Origin: Chloroflexota bacterium
GTDB lineage: Bacteria > Chloroflexota > Anaerolineae > B4-G1 > SLSP01
Reading direction: 5' to 3'
DNA: 64,000 bases
NCBI GenBank assembly: GCA_029555965.1
Contig: JAKQHY010000173.1
Span: 1 to 64,000, forward strand
The notes beneath the pieces are model-generated. The model was not told the origin of the DNA and searched no databases. It saw only the letters and a list, made by a program, of their open reading frames with translations. The translations under genes were made by a program, and so were the position numbers. Shown here in pieces: positions 9,316 through 19,950 of this stretch (within the stretch, counting starts at the first letter, position 1; each line of letters starts with the position of its first letter).

Positions 9316-9487
9316 AACCTATCCGAAAATTCTTTTTAAACGGTGACTTGCTCCTAAAGGCGCAGTTTGAGGGGGTGTTTTTTCGTGGGCGGGCTACGCC
9401 CGCCCACGAAAAAACATCCTTCTGAAAGCGGCTTTAGCCACAAACCTCGCCATGTAACGTTTCGTCGTCATAATTTTCGGATAGGTT
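9316..9487. mobile_element. MITE-like element, copy 1
   Basis: Perfect 16-bp TIRs AACCTATCCGAAAATT...AATTTTCGGATAGGTT; central hairpin ttttttcgtgggcgggctacgcccgcccacgaaaaaa; homologous in inverse orientation to 51632-51802. Confidence 0.75.
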
Positions 9488-9518
9488 ATAAATCGTTTGT
9501 TAATAAGGAGGGCCGGAC

Positions 9519-12233
9519 ATGGCTGAAGCGGAAACAGGGGTGCAGCGCACGCCGAAGGCGTCGCGCGGCAGTGAGGTGTTGGGCCAGGCATTGGCGTGTC
9601 TGGCCGATTGGCCGACCTGGGTGGCAGTCGCCGTCTTGCTGCTCAATGACCATTGGCTCAAGGCGACATTTCCTTCGTGGTGGACGGGCAAGGCGAGCGA
9701 TTTCGCCGGGTTGTATTTCTTCCCATTCCTGATTCTGGCGGGACTTGGTGGGCTGGAATGGATGTGCGCGCGTTGGCTACACCGGCGCTTCCATTCGCCG
9801 CGGCGCGCAATGGGGCTGGCGTTGGCCTTGACCGTGGTATGGTTTGGGGCGTTGAAACTTTCTCCATGGACGCAGCGGCCGGCCCTGGCGGTGTTGGAGC
9901 GCGTGGTGGGCGGCCCCCGACGCATCGTTGCCGACCCGACGGATTTGATCGCCCTGGGAATGTTGGCCTTCACCTGGCTCCGGTGGCGGGTCATAGCGCA
10001 ACGCTGCGCGGCGCAATCTCCGGCCCGGACGTCGCGCAGCAGCCGACGGTGGCAGCAGATAGCGCTGGCAACCGCCACGCTGGCGGCGCTGGCAACGACG
10101 CCGCCACCGCCGCAAATCAACTTCGGCGGAGCAATGGACGTCGCCATAGACGCGGCCAATCCTGACGTGCTTTACGCCAGTCTTGCAAAACAAAGAATTT
10201 TGAGTTGCAAAGATTCATTTGAAATAATAGACTGGGGTTATTGTGAGGTAGAAACCTCTGACCGGCGGGTAGAAACCTATCGCAGCGAGAATGGCGGGCG
10301 CACCTGGACGCTTTACACCGAAGTCGGCGGCTATCTGTGGGTCGATCCGCACACGCCGGGCAGATTGTTTGTGTTGAGCCACGACGGGCTATATCGCGTC
10401 GAAGCCGGACAGTCACGCCGTCTGGACTTGCCGCTACAGATGAACTTTTTCCCGGATCATTATCGAGAAGCAGCATTGCAGGCCAACCCGCACCGCCTAG
10501 CCTTTGACCCAACGACCCCGGATGTCTTGTACGTCGCGGAAGGCGCCACGATCCACGTCAGCCGCGACGGAGGAGAAACCTGGACGGCAATCGAGGCCCG
10601 GCATGGGGCGCTTGAATCGGAGGACGGAAAGACCTATACGGTCGTTCCTCTGGGCGACTCCCGCCCAAATCAACTCTATGCGCTAACCGTTGCCCCTTCT
10701 GCCCCCCAGGTGCTGTATGCGGCTAACGAAAAGATCGTTCTGCACAGCGAAGACGGAGGACAGCTCTGGTTTTACAGCCGGCAGCCGTTCGGCTGGGCCA
10801 TCAATGCCCTGGTCGTGCATCCACAAACGCCGAACGTCGTCTATGCAGCAGTCGCCTACCAGATCTGGCGTTCGGTGGATGGCGCCGATACCTGGAAGAT
10901 GGTCTATCAGTCGCCTCTGCCGGTGCTGGCGCTTGCGATTCACCCGGCAGACCCCAATGTGCTCTACGCCGGAACCTATACTGCCGGAGATGGCGGCGGC
11001 AAAATGCTGTTCAGCGACGACGGTGGGGATACGTGGACGGTGTTGGACGCGCAAGGCGGGCCGGGGTTGGCAATCAGCCCGGTTGCGCCGTACCGAGCGG
11101 TGACAGCGCTAGGGCCGCGCGGCGTCGCCATCCAGGATGGATTGCCTCTTCCGACGACAGCGCCGACTGCCACCGTTGGTCTTGTGCCGCGTATCGTCTA
11201 CGCAGACGTGCTTGCGGTCGCGCCTGACGATCCGGCTACCATGATCGCATGGGTACAGTCCCCGCCGACGTTGGCGCGCAGCACGGACGGCGGCCAGCAT
11301 TGGTCGGCGCGGGCCGTGCCAGAGCTGGCAGAGGACGTCCCGCTGACTCTGGCTGCGTCGGAGGGAGCGGGAACGGCGCTCGCGCCGGGGCGTCAGGCGA
11401 TTTATCGTTTCCACTGGGAGCCGCACGGCGTAACGGTGGAGACACTGCCGCTGCCGCCCACCCTGCACGACGCGCGTCCGGCGTCTTCCAGCCGCCCACT
11501 GCTGTACCTTCCCGGCGCGGGGCGCTGGCTGTTGGCCGCCCCGGAGGGAATCGCCTACAGCGACGACGACGGCCAGACATGGGCCTCGGCAGAGCTTTCC
11601 GCCAGCCTCGTCATCACGCCCGGCGTGCTTACTGCGACCCTGGGCTGGCCGGCGGCGCTGGTTGCGGCGACGCCTACCTCCGGCAGTGTTTCGCCGGTTT
11701 ACGCAGCGGTGGCAGTAGAGGGCGCGCTCACGTCCACCCAGGCCATCTTGCGCAGCGACGACAGCGGCAAGACGTGGGCTTTGCGCACGCAGTTGACGCC
11801 GCCGCTGTTGAAGGCGTTGGCAGTGCATCCTGACGACCCCAATTTCGTCTACGGCGGCGGCGCGGGCATCTACCAATCCGGCGACGGCGGCGCAACGTGG
11901 CAATTGCTTCACCCCGGGGTGACGGTGCGCGCGTTGGCGGTCGCCGGGCGGCAGATATGGGCCGGCACGGATGCAGGGATGTTGCGCAGCGACGATGGCG
12001 GCGTCACCTGGGTCGTCGCCTATCCGGCGCCGCAGGTCAACGGCCCGGCAGCCTTCCTGGATGTATCACTCGGGCCGGATGCGGTCACGCTGTTGGCGCG
12101 CCCCACGTGGGCCACAGCGCCGCTGCCCTACTCCGACCCGGTGACGCCGCGCCCCCGGTATGACCTGCGCGCGGGCTGGCAGACTTTCACCGAAGGATTA
12201 CCGATCTTCTTCGAGTATAACTCCAAGGATTAG
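9519..12233 (+). CDS. Membrane protein with C-terminal BNR/sortilin-like beta-propeller repeats
   Basis: N-terminal TM domain (LNDHWLKATFPSWWTGKASDFAGLYF...VADPTDLIAL); repeated S.DGG.TW Asp-box motifs. Confidence 0.8.
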   Translation: MAEAETGVQRTPKASRGSEVLGQALACLADWPTWVAVAVLLLNDHWLKATFPSWWTGKASDFAGLYFFPFLILAGLGGLEWMCARWLHRRFHSPRRAMGLALALTVVWFGALKLSPWTQRPALAVLERVVGGPRRIVADPTDLIALGMLAFTWLRWRVIAQRCAAQSPARTSRSSRRWQQIALATATLAALATTPPPPQINFGGAMDVAIDAANPDVLYASLAKQRILSCKDSFEIIDWGYCEVETSDRRVETYRSENGGRTWTLYTEVGGYLWVDPHTPGRLFVLSHDGLYRVEAGQSRRLDLPLQMNFFPDHYREAALQANPHRLAFDPTTPDVLYVAEGATIHVSRDGGETWTAIEARHGALESEDGKTYTVVPLGDSRPNQLYALTVAPSAPQVLYAANEKIVLHSEDGGQLWFYSRQPFGWAINALVVHPQTPNVVYAAVAYQIWRSVDGADTWKMVYQSPLPVLALAIHPADPNVLYAGTYTAGDGGGKMLFSDDGGDTWTVLDAQGGPGLAISPVAPYRAVTALGPRGVAIQDGLPLPTTAPTATVGLVPRIVYADVLAVAPDDPATMIAWVQSPPTLARSTDGGQHWSARAVPELAEDVPLTLAASEGAGTALAPGRQAIYRFHWEPHGVTVETLPLPPTLHDARPASSSRPLLYLPGAGRWLLAAPEGIAYSDDDGQTWASAELSASLVITPGVLTATLGWPAALVAATPTSGSVSPVYAAVAVEGALTSTQAILRSDDSGKTWALRTQLTPPLLKALAVHPDDPNFVYGGGAGIYQSGDGGATWQLLHPGVTVRALAVAGRQIWAGTDAGMLRSDDGGVTWVVAYPAPQVNGPAAFLDVSLGPDAVTLLARPTWATAPLPYSDPVTPRPRYDLRAGWQTFTEGLPIFFEYNSKD

Positions 12234-12235
12234 GA

Positions 12236-14200
12236 ATGCGCAAACTAAAAGGTTGGGGCCATGGGTTGCTGGTCTTGTTCGTGCTGGCCTGCTGCGTGGC
12301 ATGTAGGTCTACCGCCCAACGCCGACGCAATACGCCGGCGCCGGTAGCGCCATTCCCCGATGTCCAGGGGACGCCGGTAGCCTGGGAGCTGAACGAAATC
12401 CCAGAAGTGTCGCCGGAGTGGAGCGAGTTGGCGATCACCCGTCTGGCGCGGCCTGGAGCGAAGGCGGAAGCAGTGGGGGACGTTGCCATCCACGCGATGA
12501 CGCGCCAGGGCGACGCGCTGTGGATCGCCACGGACGCCGGGCTGCTGCATCTGAATCCAACCACTCTGATTTACGACCACATCACGACCGCCGATGGGTT
12601 AGGCGGCGCGCAAGTGGCCGCCGTCGCCGTCGCGGAGGATGGCGGGGTGTGGGCGGCGACATCCGGCGGGTTGAGCACCCAGGCGCCGGGGGCGGCGTGG
12701 ATCAATTACACCGCGCAAAACACCGGCGGGGACTTGCCGGAGGGGGCGCTCACCGCAGTGTTGCCGTTCCAGGGAAAAGTTTGGGTTGGCACAGAGCGCG
12801 GGGCGCGGGTGTTCACGCCGGAGAGCGGCGGTATGTGGCAGGCTCCGGCCAACATCCCGGCGGCGCGTGTTTTGGCGTTGACGCCCGGGCCAAATGCCGA
12901 TGTGTGGGTCGTTACTTCTGAGGGAACTTATCGCGTCACAGACAACGTCATCGAGAAAATCAGTAAAATGTGGGCGCCGTCGGCGCTGGCGCGCAATGCG
13001 CAGGGCTGGCTGTGGGTGGCGCAAGAGGGATATCCCACGTTAATCAAACCGGGGGCCGAGTGGGAGTATCTGCAAGGTGGGCCAGAGGCATTGCGGCGCG
13101 ACGTAATTGCGCTCGCGCCGGGCCATGCGCCGGAACGGGTGTGGATCGCAGCGCGGAGCGCGCTGGGGCGCTACCAACAACATCAATCCCAGGGAACGCT
13201 GTGGCAAACTCTGGCGCCGCCGGCAGCGCTGAATCCGGCAGCGGTTACCACCTTGGCCCTGGATGGACGCAGCGATGTATGGATCGGCACGACCTCCGAG
13301 CTGTGGCGGTATCGTGAGTCGTGGGAACGCCTGTTTAGCGAATCTCCGCCACCCTTTAATCCCTATATTTCTTTTAAAGTGACTCTTGACGGTCGGGGAC
13401 ACCTCTGGGTGGTTCCAGGCCTATGGTGTTTTGATGGTCAGACCTGGCAGAGTTATCAGAGCAAGGCAAACGTGGCCCAGAAATCGTCCACCGTGCTGGT
13501 GCTTGGCGACGGAGCTGACGGCGTCTGGGCCATTCAAGGGCCGGGAGCCGCCAGTCACTTTGACGGCGACACCTGGCGCAGCAGCGTTTATGAGGGCGAG
13601 TCGCTCAGTTGTGCGACCAATGCAGCCGCGTTGGATGCAGCCCGAAATAGCCTGTGGATAGGGAGCGCCTGTGGTCTGACGCGCGTCACCTGGGATGCCG
13701 CCTACACTTCCTTCAAGTGGCATACCTTTGAAGCGCTGCGCGATATTGAGATCAGTGGCGTGGCGATTCGCAAGGATGGCAGCGTGTGGGTTGCCGCCGG
13801 ACGTTGGGGCTTGCTGCAATATCGAGACGGCGATTGGACGGTATATGACCGACAGCGGATCACGCGACTTGTGCAAGATGCTGAGGGAAGCCTATGGATG
13901 TTAAGAGCCTATCAACTGGTGCGCTTCGATGGGCAACGCTGGGAAGCCTACCCCGAAATCAAAGACATCCGACGCTTGCTGCCGGATCAAGTCGGCGGTC
14001 TGTGGGTGTTGCACAACAATGAGGGCCTTTCCTATTTGCGTCACGGAGCGCGCTGGCTGTATACCCCGGCGGATGGCCTGCCCAACCCAATCAGCGACAT
14101 TGCCCTCAATTCTGTGGATCAGCGGCTCTGGTTGGTTTCCAGCCAAAGCACCTTTTTCCGCCTCGATGGGCCGCGTTGGGAGCGAATTCAACTACCGTGA
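12236..14200 (+). CDS. Lipoprotein with two-component-regulator-type propeller repeats
   Basis: MRKLKGWGHGLLVLFVLACCVAC lipobox; repeats such as LWIATDAGLLHLNPTT, VWVGTERGARVF. Confidence 0.8.
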   Translation: MRKLKGWGHGLLVLFVLACCVACRSTAQRRRNTPAPVAPFPDVQGTPVAWELNEIPEVSPEWSELAITRLARPGAKAEAVGDVAIHAMTRQGDALWIATDAGLLHLNPTTLIYDHITTADGLGGAQVAAVAVAEDGGVWAATSGGLSTQAPGAAWINYTAQNTGGDLPEGALTAVLPFQGKVWVGTERGARVFTPESGGMWQAPANIPAARVLALTPGPNADVWVVTSEGTYRVTDNVIEKISKMWAPSALARNAQGWLWVAQEGYPTLIKPGAEWEYLQGGPEALRRDVIALAPGHAPERVWIAARSALGRYQQHQSQGTLWQTLAPPAALNPAAVTTLALDGRSDVWIGTTSELWRYRESWERLFSESPPPFNPYISFKVTLDGRGHLWVVPGLWCFDGQTWQSYQSKANVAQKSSTVLVLGDGADGVWAIQGPGAASHFDGDTWRSSVYEGESLSCATNAAALDAARNSLWIGSACGLTRVTWDAAYTSFKWHTFEALRDIEISGVAIRKDGSVWVAAGRWGLLQYRDGDWTVYDRQRITRLVQDAEGSLWMLRAYQLVRFDGQRWEAYPEIKDIRRLLPDQVGGLWVLHNNEGLSYLRHGARWLYTPADGLPNPISDIALNSVDQRLWLVSSQSTFFRLDGPRWERIQLP

Positions 14201-14701
14201 CAAGGCTTTCTCATACAAGATTAACCCCTCGCCCATCACCGTAGTTTCTCCAACCTGCCGGAATCCATAGCCCTCGTAATATTGGCGCAGGCCCTGAATC
14301 GCCTTCCCACAATCCAGCCGGAGAAAGTCTTTGCCCTGGGCGCGGCAATACGCTTCAATGACGGCTAACACTTGTTCGCCCTTGCGCTGTCCCGCCCACT
14401 TCCGAGAAATGGTAAACGAATGAATGTAACCGGCCTTGTCCATCCGATGTCCCCAAAAAAGCTCATCCTGCCATTGAAGCCGGAAACAGCCGATCGCCTC
14501 TGCGTCCTGGTAAACCAGATAGAATTCATCCCGGTCAAATCCTTCTTGAATCCAATGGCGAAATAACGGCGGGGGATCGATCCAATCCTGCCAATAGTCA
14601 ATCCCCCGTTCTCGAAGCCACAAGGCGGCCTCTTTCAAGAATCGCAGAACCGTCGGTAGATCATCGGGATGGGTTTGAGCAAAGTGAATATCCATTGGCA
14701 T
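14192..14701 (-). CDS. GNAT family N-acetyltransferase
   Basis: 169 aa; GIDYWQDW..., LRLDCGKAIQGLRQYYEGYGFRQVGE. Confidence 0.8.
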   Translation of the reverse strand: MPMDIHFAQTHPDDLPTVLRFLKEAALWLRERGIDYWQDWIDPPPLFRHWIQEGFDRDEFYLVYQDAEAIGCFRLQWQDELFWGHRMDKAGYIHSFTISRKWAGQRKGEQVLAVIEAYCRAQGKDFLRLDCGKAIQGLRQYYEGYGFRQVGETTVMGEGLILYEKALSR

Positions 14702-14826
14702 CTCACAAAAAATTCAGGGCGCAGATAAACGCGGATTCACGCAGGTAACTTTTAAAAAATCAGCGTTCATCCGCGTTCATCTGCGTCCCACAGCTCCTTA
14801 CAGCCGATTGAGGAAAAACCTGATAG

Positions 14827-15945
14827 CTATCGCCCCTCGACTTCTTGCTTCCGATTAAACCGCGAGGCGCGCACAATGGGAAGCAGCGCGCCGACGGCGC
14901 CGCCGCCAAACGCGACAATCGCCAACAAAATGCCGAAGACGAGCAGGGGCGGAGCGGCGATACCGAGGATGCCCAACAGCAATCCCAGGGCAAAGAGGAC
15001 GACGGCGACGATGGCTGTGATCAGGGCGGCCCGCTGCGCGCGCTGCATCGAGGCGCGGCGCGCGCCGGTGATTTTCCCCGTCAGCCCGTTGATCAACACC
15101 GGTTGCGGGGCGCTCTCGTCGTCAAGGTAATAGGAGGCATAGACCGGCAAGAGCAGCAGCGTCCAGTTCGTCTGCGTGTACTTGGGCGACCAGCGGAATT
15201 TTTGGATGTGATCGGATTGGGCAGCCTGCCGGCACTCCTCGGCGGCGGCGGCCTGGAAATTAGGCGTGGCGTCGGGCCAGGCGGCGGACGGCGCGCGGTC
15301 AGGCAAGCGCACCAGGGCGTCGCTGAGCGCGTTGGCGGCGTAGGGCCGCACGTTTGTCAGGGGATACGTTCCCAATGCGCGTTCCAATGCAGGATGATCT
15401 TCCAACGCAGGCGCGACGACGTTGTCGTAGTGACGTTCCAGGCGCCCCACACGCGATTCCCAACGCACCTGGTCTTTGTGGATTTCTTCCGTTCGCCAGC
15501 CGCCGCCGTCGGCGTAGCGTTCCCGGTGACTGACGACCTGGTAGTTGAAGCCAACCTCCGCGCTCCACTCCGCCGTTACGTTCCCATCCACCAGCCACAG
15601 GGGCAGATACAGCGGTTGCACCCGCGCGCGCAAAGCGTCGCCGTTAAGGTCGCGCGGTGCGTAGGGGATGCCGCCGGCGAAAGTTTCCACACTGAGGTTC
15701 AGAGTGGCCGCATCCACCGCAAAGGGCAACCATTGTTCCGGCGGAAGCCGATAAGGCAACTGCGCGGCGGCTTCGCCTAGCGGCGTCAAGTCGGCCTGGA
15801 AGCAGTGCGGGCAACGGATGTCCGCCTTATCCGGCGGCGCAAAGTAGCGCCAATCGCAGTGCGGGCAACGGACACTTTCCAACGCGACGCCCCACGCCGA
15901 GGGCGCCGGCGGGTTGGATTCTTGAGGTACGGTTGAGTCAGACAT
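14827..15945 (-). CDS. Zinc-ribbon membrane protein (paralogue of the next gene)
   Basis: Start MSDSTVPQESN; CPHCDWRYF...CPHCFQ; C-terminal TM pair; start overlaps the upstream stop. Confidence 0.75.
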   Translation of the reverse strand: MSDSTVPQESNPPAPSAWGVALESVRCPHCDWRYFAPPDKADIRCPHCFQADLTPLGEAAAQLPYRLPPEQWLPFAVDAATLNLSVETFAGGIPYAPRDLNGDALRARVQPLYLPLWLVDGNVTAEWSAEVGFNYQVVSHRERYADGGGWRTEEIHKDQVRWESRVGRLERHYDNVVAPALEDHPALERALGTYPLTNVRPYAANALSDALVRLPDRAPSAAWPDATPNFQAAAAEECRQAAQSDHIQKFRWSPKYTQTNWTLLLLPVYASYYLDDESAPQPVLINGLTGKITGARRASMQRAQRAALITAIVAVVLFALGLLLGILGIAAPPLLVFGILLAIVAFGGGAVGALLPIVRASRFNRKQEVEGR

Positions 15946-17221
15946 CACCCATCTCCTTTGCTTTCCCGTAAGTGCCCACCGCAAAAGCGCCGCCGGCAAC
16001 CAAAGCGACCAGAGCAACGATGAGCACGATAGGCCCTGCCGGGGGTACTCCCACCAGCAGCAACAAGCCGAGCAGCCCCAGCAAGACGCCGGGCGCGACC
16101 ATTGCGGCAATCGCCAGCCAGACTTTCGGCCAGTCCACCGGGCGCTGACCTGCCACCGTCCCCGTCTGCCCGTTGACCATCACCTGGTACGTCGCGTCCT
16201 CGTACTTGTACGTAGAAACGTAAAGCGGCGCGAGGATGTAGCGCCAGCTTTCGTCCTGGAAGTTCAGGGACATGCTGAAGTTGCGAATCTGCGAGGTGCT
16301 GGCCTGACCGCGACACGTCTCGCGCGTCTGCGCGCGCATCTCCTCGCGGCCGGCGGCCCAGGCGGCTTGCAGGGGGACATCGTAAGCCTGCGCCATCAAC
16401 CCGGCCAGATACTTGGGGTCGTAAGGGGTCAGTTGCGCCGTTCGGTAATCCTTGAGGCGCTTCAGCAGCACGTTGCTCAAGCGCGTCGTGCCGGAGACCA
16501 GCAAGTCGTCGAAGACCCGTTGCGCGTGACCCGACTCCCAGCGCCAGACGGTAACGGTGCGTGTGTGTCGGTTGCCTTTACTGTCGCGATACGATTCCGT
16601 CTTCTGGTGGCCGACTTCGGCCTTCCAGTCGGCCTCGGTGAGGGCGTCGAGCGTCCAGAACGGCACGTAGATGGCGCTGAAGCGCGCCATACTTGCCAGA
16701 TCGCGCAGGGATTTGGGCGTCATCCAACTGCTGCCGAGCCACGCCCGCACATACTGGGTACATACGGCGTCCGTGATCTGGAAGGGGATCAGGAAACGCG
16801 GGCGCAAGTTGTCCTGCGGCGCATCCTGCTGCACCACCCGGTTCGATCCGCAAAACGGGCAGGTGTGCGTCAACTCACCCGCAGGGAGCGTGGTGCGCGC
16901 GCTGCAATTCTGGCAGGCGATTTCCTTGCGGGCCTCGCCCCAGCCGCGCGCAGCAGCGACTTCCATCGTCGCTACTGTGAACTCAAATTCTTCAGCCCCC
17001 TTCCCCACGATGGATTTGGGCGGCGGCTCGTAGTACCCACAATGCGAGCAGCGCAGGCCGCCGTCGCTCACGCTGTAAGCGGTCGTGGCCTGGCACTGCG
17101 GGCACTTGAACTCGGCGACTTCAGGCTGCGCCGTGGCTTCAACGGGCGCCGGCATGTAGACTTCAATGCCGGGGATCGCGGAAGGCGTGGGGACAAATCC
17201 CGCTGGTGGAAATTCGGTCAT
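15938..17221 (-). CDS. Zinc-ribbon membrane protein
   Basis: CPQC/CSHC/CQNC/CPFC pairs and C-terminal TM segments. Confidence 0.8.
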   Translation of the reverse strand: MTEFPPAGFVPTPSAIPGIEVYMPAPVEATAQPEVAEFKCPQCQATTAYSVSDGGLRCSHCGYYEPPPKSIVGKGAEEFEFTVATMEVAAARGWGEARKEIACQNCSARTTLPAGELTHTCPFCGSNRVVQQDAPQDNLRPRFLIPFQITDAVCTQYVRAWLGSSWMTPKSLRDLASMARFSAIYVPFWTLDALTEADWKAEVGHQKTESYRDSKGNRHTRTVTVWRWESGHAQRVFDDLLVSGTTRLSNVLLKRLKDYRTAQLTPYDPKYLAGLMAQAYDVPLQAAWAAGREEMRAQTRETCRGQASTSQIRNFSMSLNFQDESWRYILAPLYVSTYKYEDATYQVMVNGQTGTVAGQRPVDWPKVWLAIAAMVAPGVLLGLLGLLLLVGVPPAGPIVLIVALVALVAGGAFAVGTYGKAKEMGDV

Positions 17222-17327
17222 GGACTTCTCCTTTCTGACAAGCTTACCCCATTGAGTATAAGCACTGACAGAGAGTAGTCAACTTCCCGTTTGACAAACC
17301 CTCCCGACAGTAGATAATGACCTTGTC

Positions 17328-18461
17328 ATGGAACCACTATCCTTAAGCACTAACCCGGTACAGATCATTGAAACTCCGGCCGCTTTGCAAGAAGCGGTCG
17401 CGCAGTTGGAACGCGAACCACGCATTGCGGTAGATACGGAATCGAACAGCCTCTACGCCTATCAAGAACAGGTCTGCCTGATTCAAATTTCCATCCCCAG
17501 CATCAACTATTTGATCGATCCCCTGGCCGTGAAAGACCTCAGCACCCTGGGGCCGCTTTTTGCCGGTCCAAACATCGAGAAAATCTTCCACGCCGCCGAC
17601 TATGATCTGGTGGGGTTGAGCCGCGACTATGGCTTCTCGTGTGCGGCGCTGTTCGATACGATGTGGGCGGCGCGCATTCTGGGCTGGCCGCACGTAGGCC
17701 TCGCCGATGTGCTGGCAACCCACTTCAACGTGCGCGTCAACAAGCGCTTTCAGCGTTACGACTGGGGACAGCGCCCGCTCGATGCCGACGCGCTGCGCTA
17801 CGCCTGGATGGACAGCCATTACTTGATCAAACTGCGGGACATCCAATACCAGGAACTGGTCGCCAAAGAGCGGTGGGAAGAAGCCGTTGAAATCTTCGCC
17901 TATCTGAGCAACGCCGCCGCCCCCCACAACAACAACCACGAAGACCACTTCTGGCGCATCAAAGGGGTCCACGATCTGAACGTCCCCGAACAGAAGATTT
18001 TATATCAACTGTATCTGTGGCGCGAAACCATGGCGGCGAAACTCAATCGGCCCACCGTCAAGATCGTCTCCGACAATCGCTTGATTTCCCTGGCCCGGAT
18101 TCAACCCCATCATCACGAAGAACTGTATGCCGCCGGGTTGACGTCTTACCAGGTGCAGCGCTTCGGCAGCGGGCTGCTCAAAGCGCTGCACACCAAAACC
18201 CAGACTTTACCGTCCTATCCCACTCAGGAACGCCCGGCGCAGGAAATGCTGGAACGCTACAACGCCCTCAAAGCCTGGCGCAAAGATGTGGCATTAGGGC
18301 GCGGGGTGGATTGCGACGTGATTCTGCCCAACGCCGCCCTGTGGGACATCGCCCGCAACCGGCCCACCTGCCCGGAGGATCTGCTGCGCGTCCCCGGCAT
18401 CGGCCCGTGGCGGCAAAAAACCTACGGCCCGGCTATTCTCACACTCCTGTCCACTCTTTAA
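17328..18461 (+). CDS. rnd: Ribonuclease D-like 3'-5' exonuclease with HRDC domain
   Basis: IAVDTESNSLYAYQEQVCLIQI, KIFHAADYDLVGL, DALRYAWMDSHYLIKL. Confidence 0.9.
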   Translation: MEPLSLSTNPVQIIETPAALQEAVAQLEREPRIAVDTESNSLYAYQEQVCLIQISIPSINYLIDPLAVKDLSTLGPLFAGPNIEKIFHAADYDLVGLSRDYGFSCAALFDTMWAARILGWPHVGLADVLATHFNVRVNKRFQRYDWGQRPLDADALRYAWMDSHYLIKLRDIQYQELVAKERWEEAVEIFAYLSNAAAPHNNNHEDHFWRIKGVHDLNVPEQKILYQLYLWRETMAAKLNRPTVKIVSDNRLISLARIQPHHHEELYAAGLTSYQVQRFGSGLLKALHTKTQTLPSYPTQERPAQEMLERYNALKAWRKDVALGRGVDCDVILPNAALWDIARNRPTCPEDLLRVPGIGPWRQKTYGPAILTLLSTL

Positions 18462-18464
18462 GAA

Positions 18465-18535
18465 GTCAAAGGGATCAGGGATTGGGGATGAGGAATTGGG
18501 AAGGCCCAATCCCTAATCCCTGATCCCATCCCTAT
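18465..18535. repeat. Heptanucleotide array GGGATTG/GGGATCA with inverted arm
   Basis: gggatcagggattggggatgaggaattggg...cccaatccctaatccctgatccca. Confidence 0.8.
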
Positions 18536-18552
18536 TTTCAGGGAGGAAACCT

Positions 18553-19950
18553 ATGAAAATCACTTTTCTGGGCGGCGTCGGCACCGTCACCGGCTCAACC
18601 TACCTGGTGCGGATCAACAAACGCAACATCCTGATTGAATGTGGCTCCTATCAGGGCAAGCGCGACAAAATGTACAAGCGCGACAACAAATTCGACTTCG
18701 ACATCCACCGCCTGAACGCCGTTATCCTATCCCACGCCCACATTGACCACTCCGGCAACCTGCCCAACCTCGTCAAACACGGCTACGATGGGCCAATTTA
18801 CGCCACGCACGCCACCTACGACCTCTGCACCGCCATGCTGCCGGACTCCGGTCGCATCCACGAATACGACATCGCCTACGCCAACAAGAAGCGCGCGCGC
18901 CAGGGACTGCCGCCGATGGAGCCGCTGTACACGGAGGCCGATGCCCTGCGCAGCCTGCGCTATTTCGTCGGCGCGAGTTATCACGTGCCGGTGAGACTGG
19001 GACGCAGTATCCACCTGACCTTCCTCGACGCCGGGCACATCCTCGGCTCCGCCATGGTGTTGTTAGAAGCCGAGGAAAACGGCGTCCCGGTGAAGCTGCT
19101 CTTCAGCGGCGACCTAGGCCAGCCGGACCTGCCCATTGTGCGTAATCCAGAGCCGCTGCCGCCGGTGGACTATTTGATGGTCGAAAGCACCTACGGCAAC
19201 CGCACGCATCCCCCCATCGAGGATATCCAGCAACAGTTGGCCGACATCGTCACCAAAGTAGCTGAGCGCGGCGGGCGCATCGTCATCCCCGCCTTTGCCG
19301 TGGGCCGCACGCAGGAGATTGTCTACGACCTGCACCAACTGACGCTCGCTAACCGCATCCCCGATATCCCCATCTACGTGGACAGCCCCCTGGCCCTCAA
19401 TGTCACCGAAATTTTCCGCCGCCACCCGGACTGTTACGATCAAGAGACCTTGACGTTTATGGCAAAAAACAATGGGACGGATCCCTTTGGATTTTCCCGT
19501 CTGCGGTATGTGCGCGGAGCGGAAGAATCAAAAGCGCTCAACGACGTGACCGAACCCATTATCATCATCAGCGCGTCGGGCATGGCCGAAGCCGGGCGGG
19601 TGCAGCACCACCTCAAGCACAGCATCCCCGATCCCAAGAACGCCGTCCTCATCACCGGCTGGCAGGCGCCCTACACTCTGGGGCGGCAGATCATGGAAGG
19701 CGCTGAAGAAGTGCGCATCTTCGGCGAGTCGTTCCCTTTGCGCGCCGAAGTCCACACCCTCTTCGGCTACAGCGCGCACGCCGACCGGGAGGACTTGCTG
19801 AACTGGCTGGCGCCGCAAGCACAGACTGTCAAAAACGCCTTCGTCGTCCACGGCGAGCCGGACAGCGCCCAAGCATTGGCATCGGCCATGACCACCCAGG
19901 GCTACCGCAATGTCGGGATTCCCCAACGCAAGGACAAGTTTACTTCATGA
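18553..19950 (+). CDS. MBL-fold beta-CASP ribonuclease-like exonuclease
   Basis: SHAHIDHSGNLP, DAGHILGSAMV, GYSAHADRE. Confidence 0.9.
   Translation: MKITFLGGVGTVTGSTYLVRINKRNILIECGSYQGKRDKMYKRDNKFDFDIHRLNAVILSHAHIDHSGNLPNLVKHGYDGPIYATHATYDLCTAMLPDSGRIHEYDIAYANKKRARQGLPPMEPLYTEADALRSLRYFVGASYHVPVRLGRSIHLTFLDAGHILGSAMVLLEAEENGVPVKLLFSGDLGQPDLPIVRNPEPLPPVDYLMVESTYGNRTHPPIEDIQQQLADIVTKVAERGGRIVIPAFAVGRTQEIVYDLHQLTLANRIPDIPIYVDSPLALNVTEIFRRHPDCYDQETLTFMAKNNGTDPFGFSRLRYVRGAEESKALNDVTEPIIIISASGMAEAGRVQHHLKHSIPDPKNAVLITGWQAPYTLGRQIMEGAEEVRIFGESFPLRAEVHTLFGYSAHADREDLLNWLAPQAQTVKNAFVVHGEPDSAQALASAMTTQGYRNVGIPQRKDKFTS

Noticed and set aside
9306-9497. Target-site duplication flanking MITE copy 1
   Set aside because: Flanks (actaa / ataaatc) and those of copy 2 give no convincing duplication.
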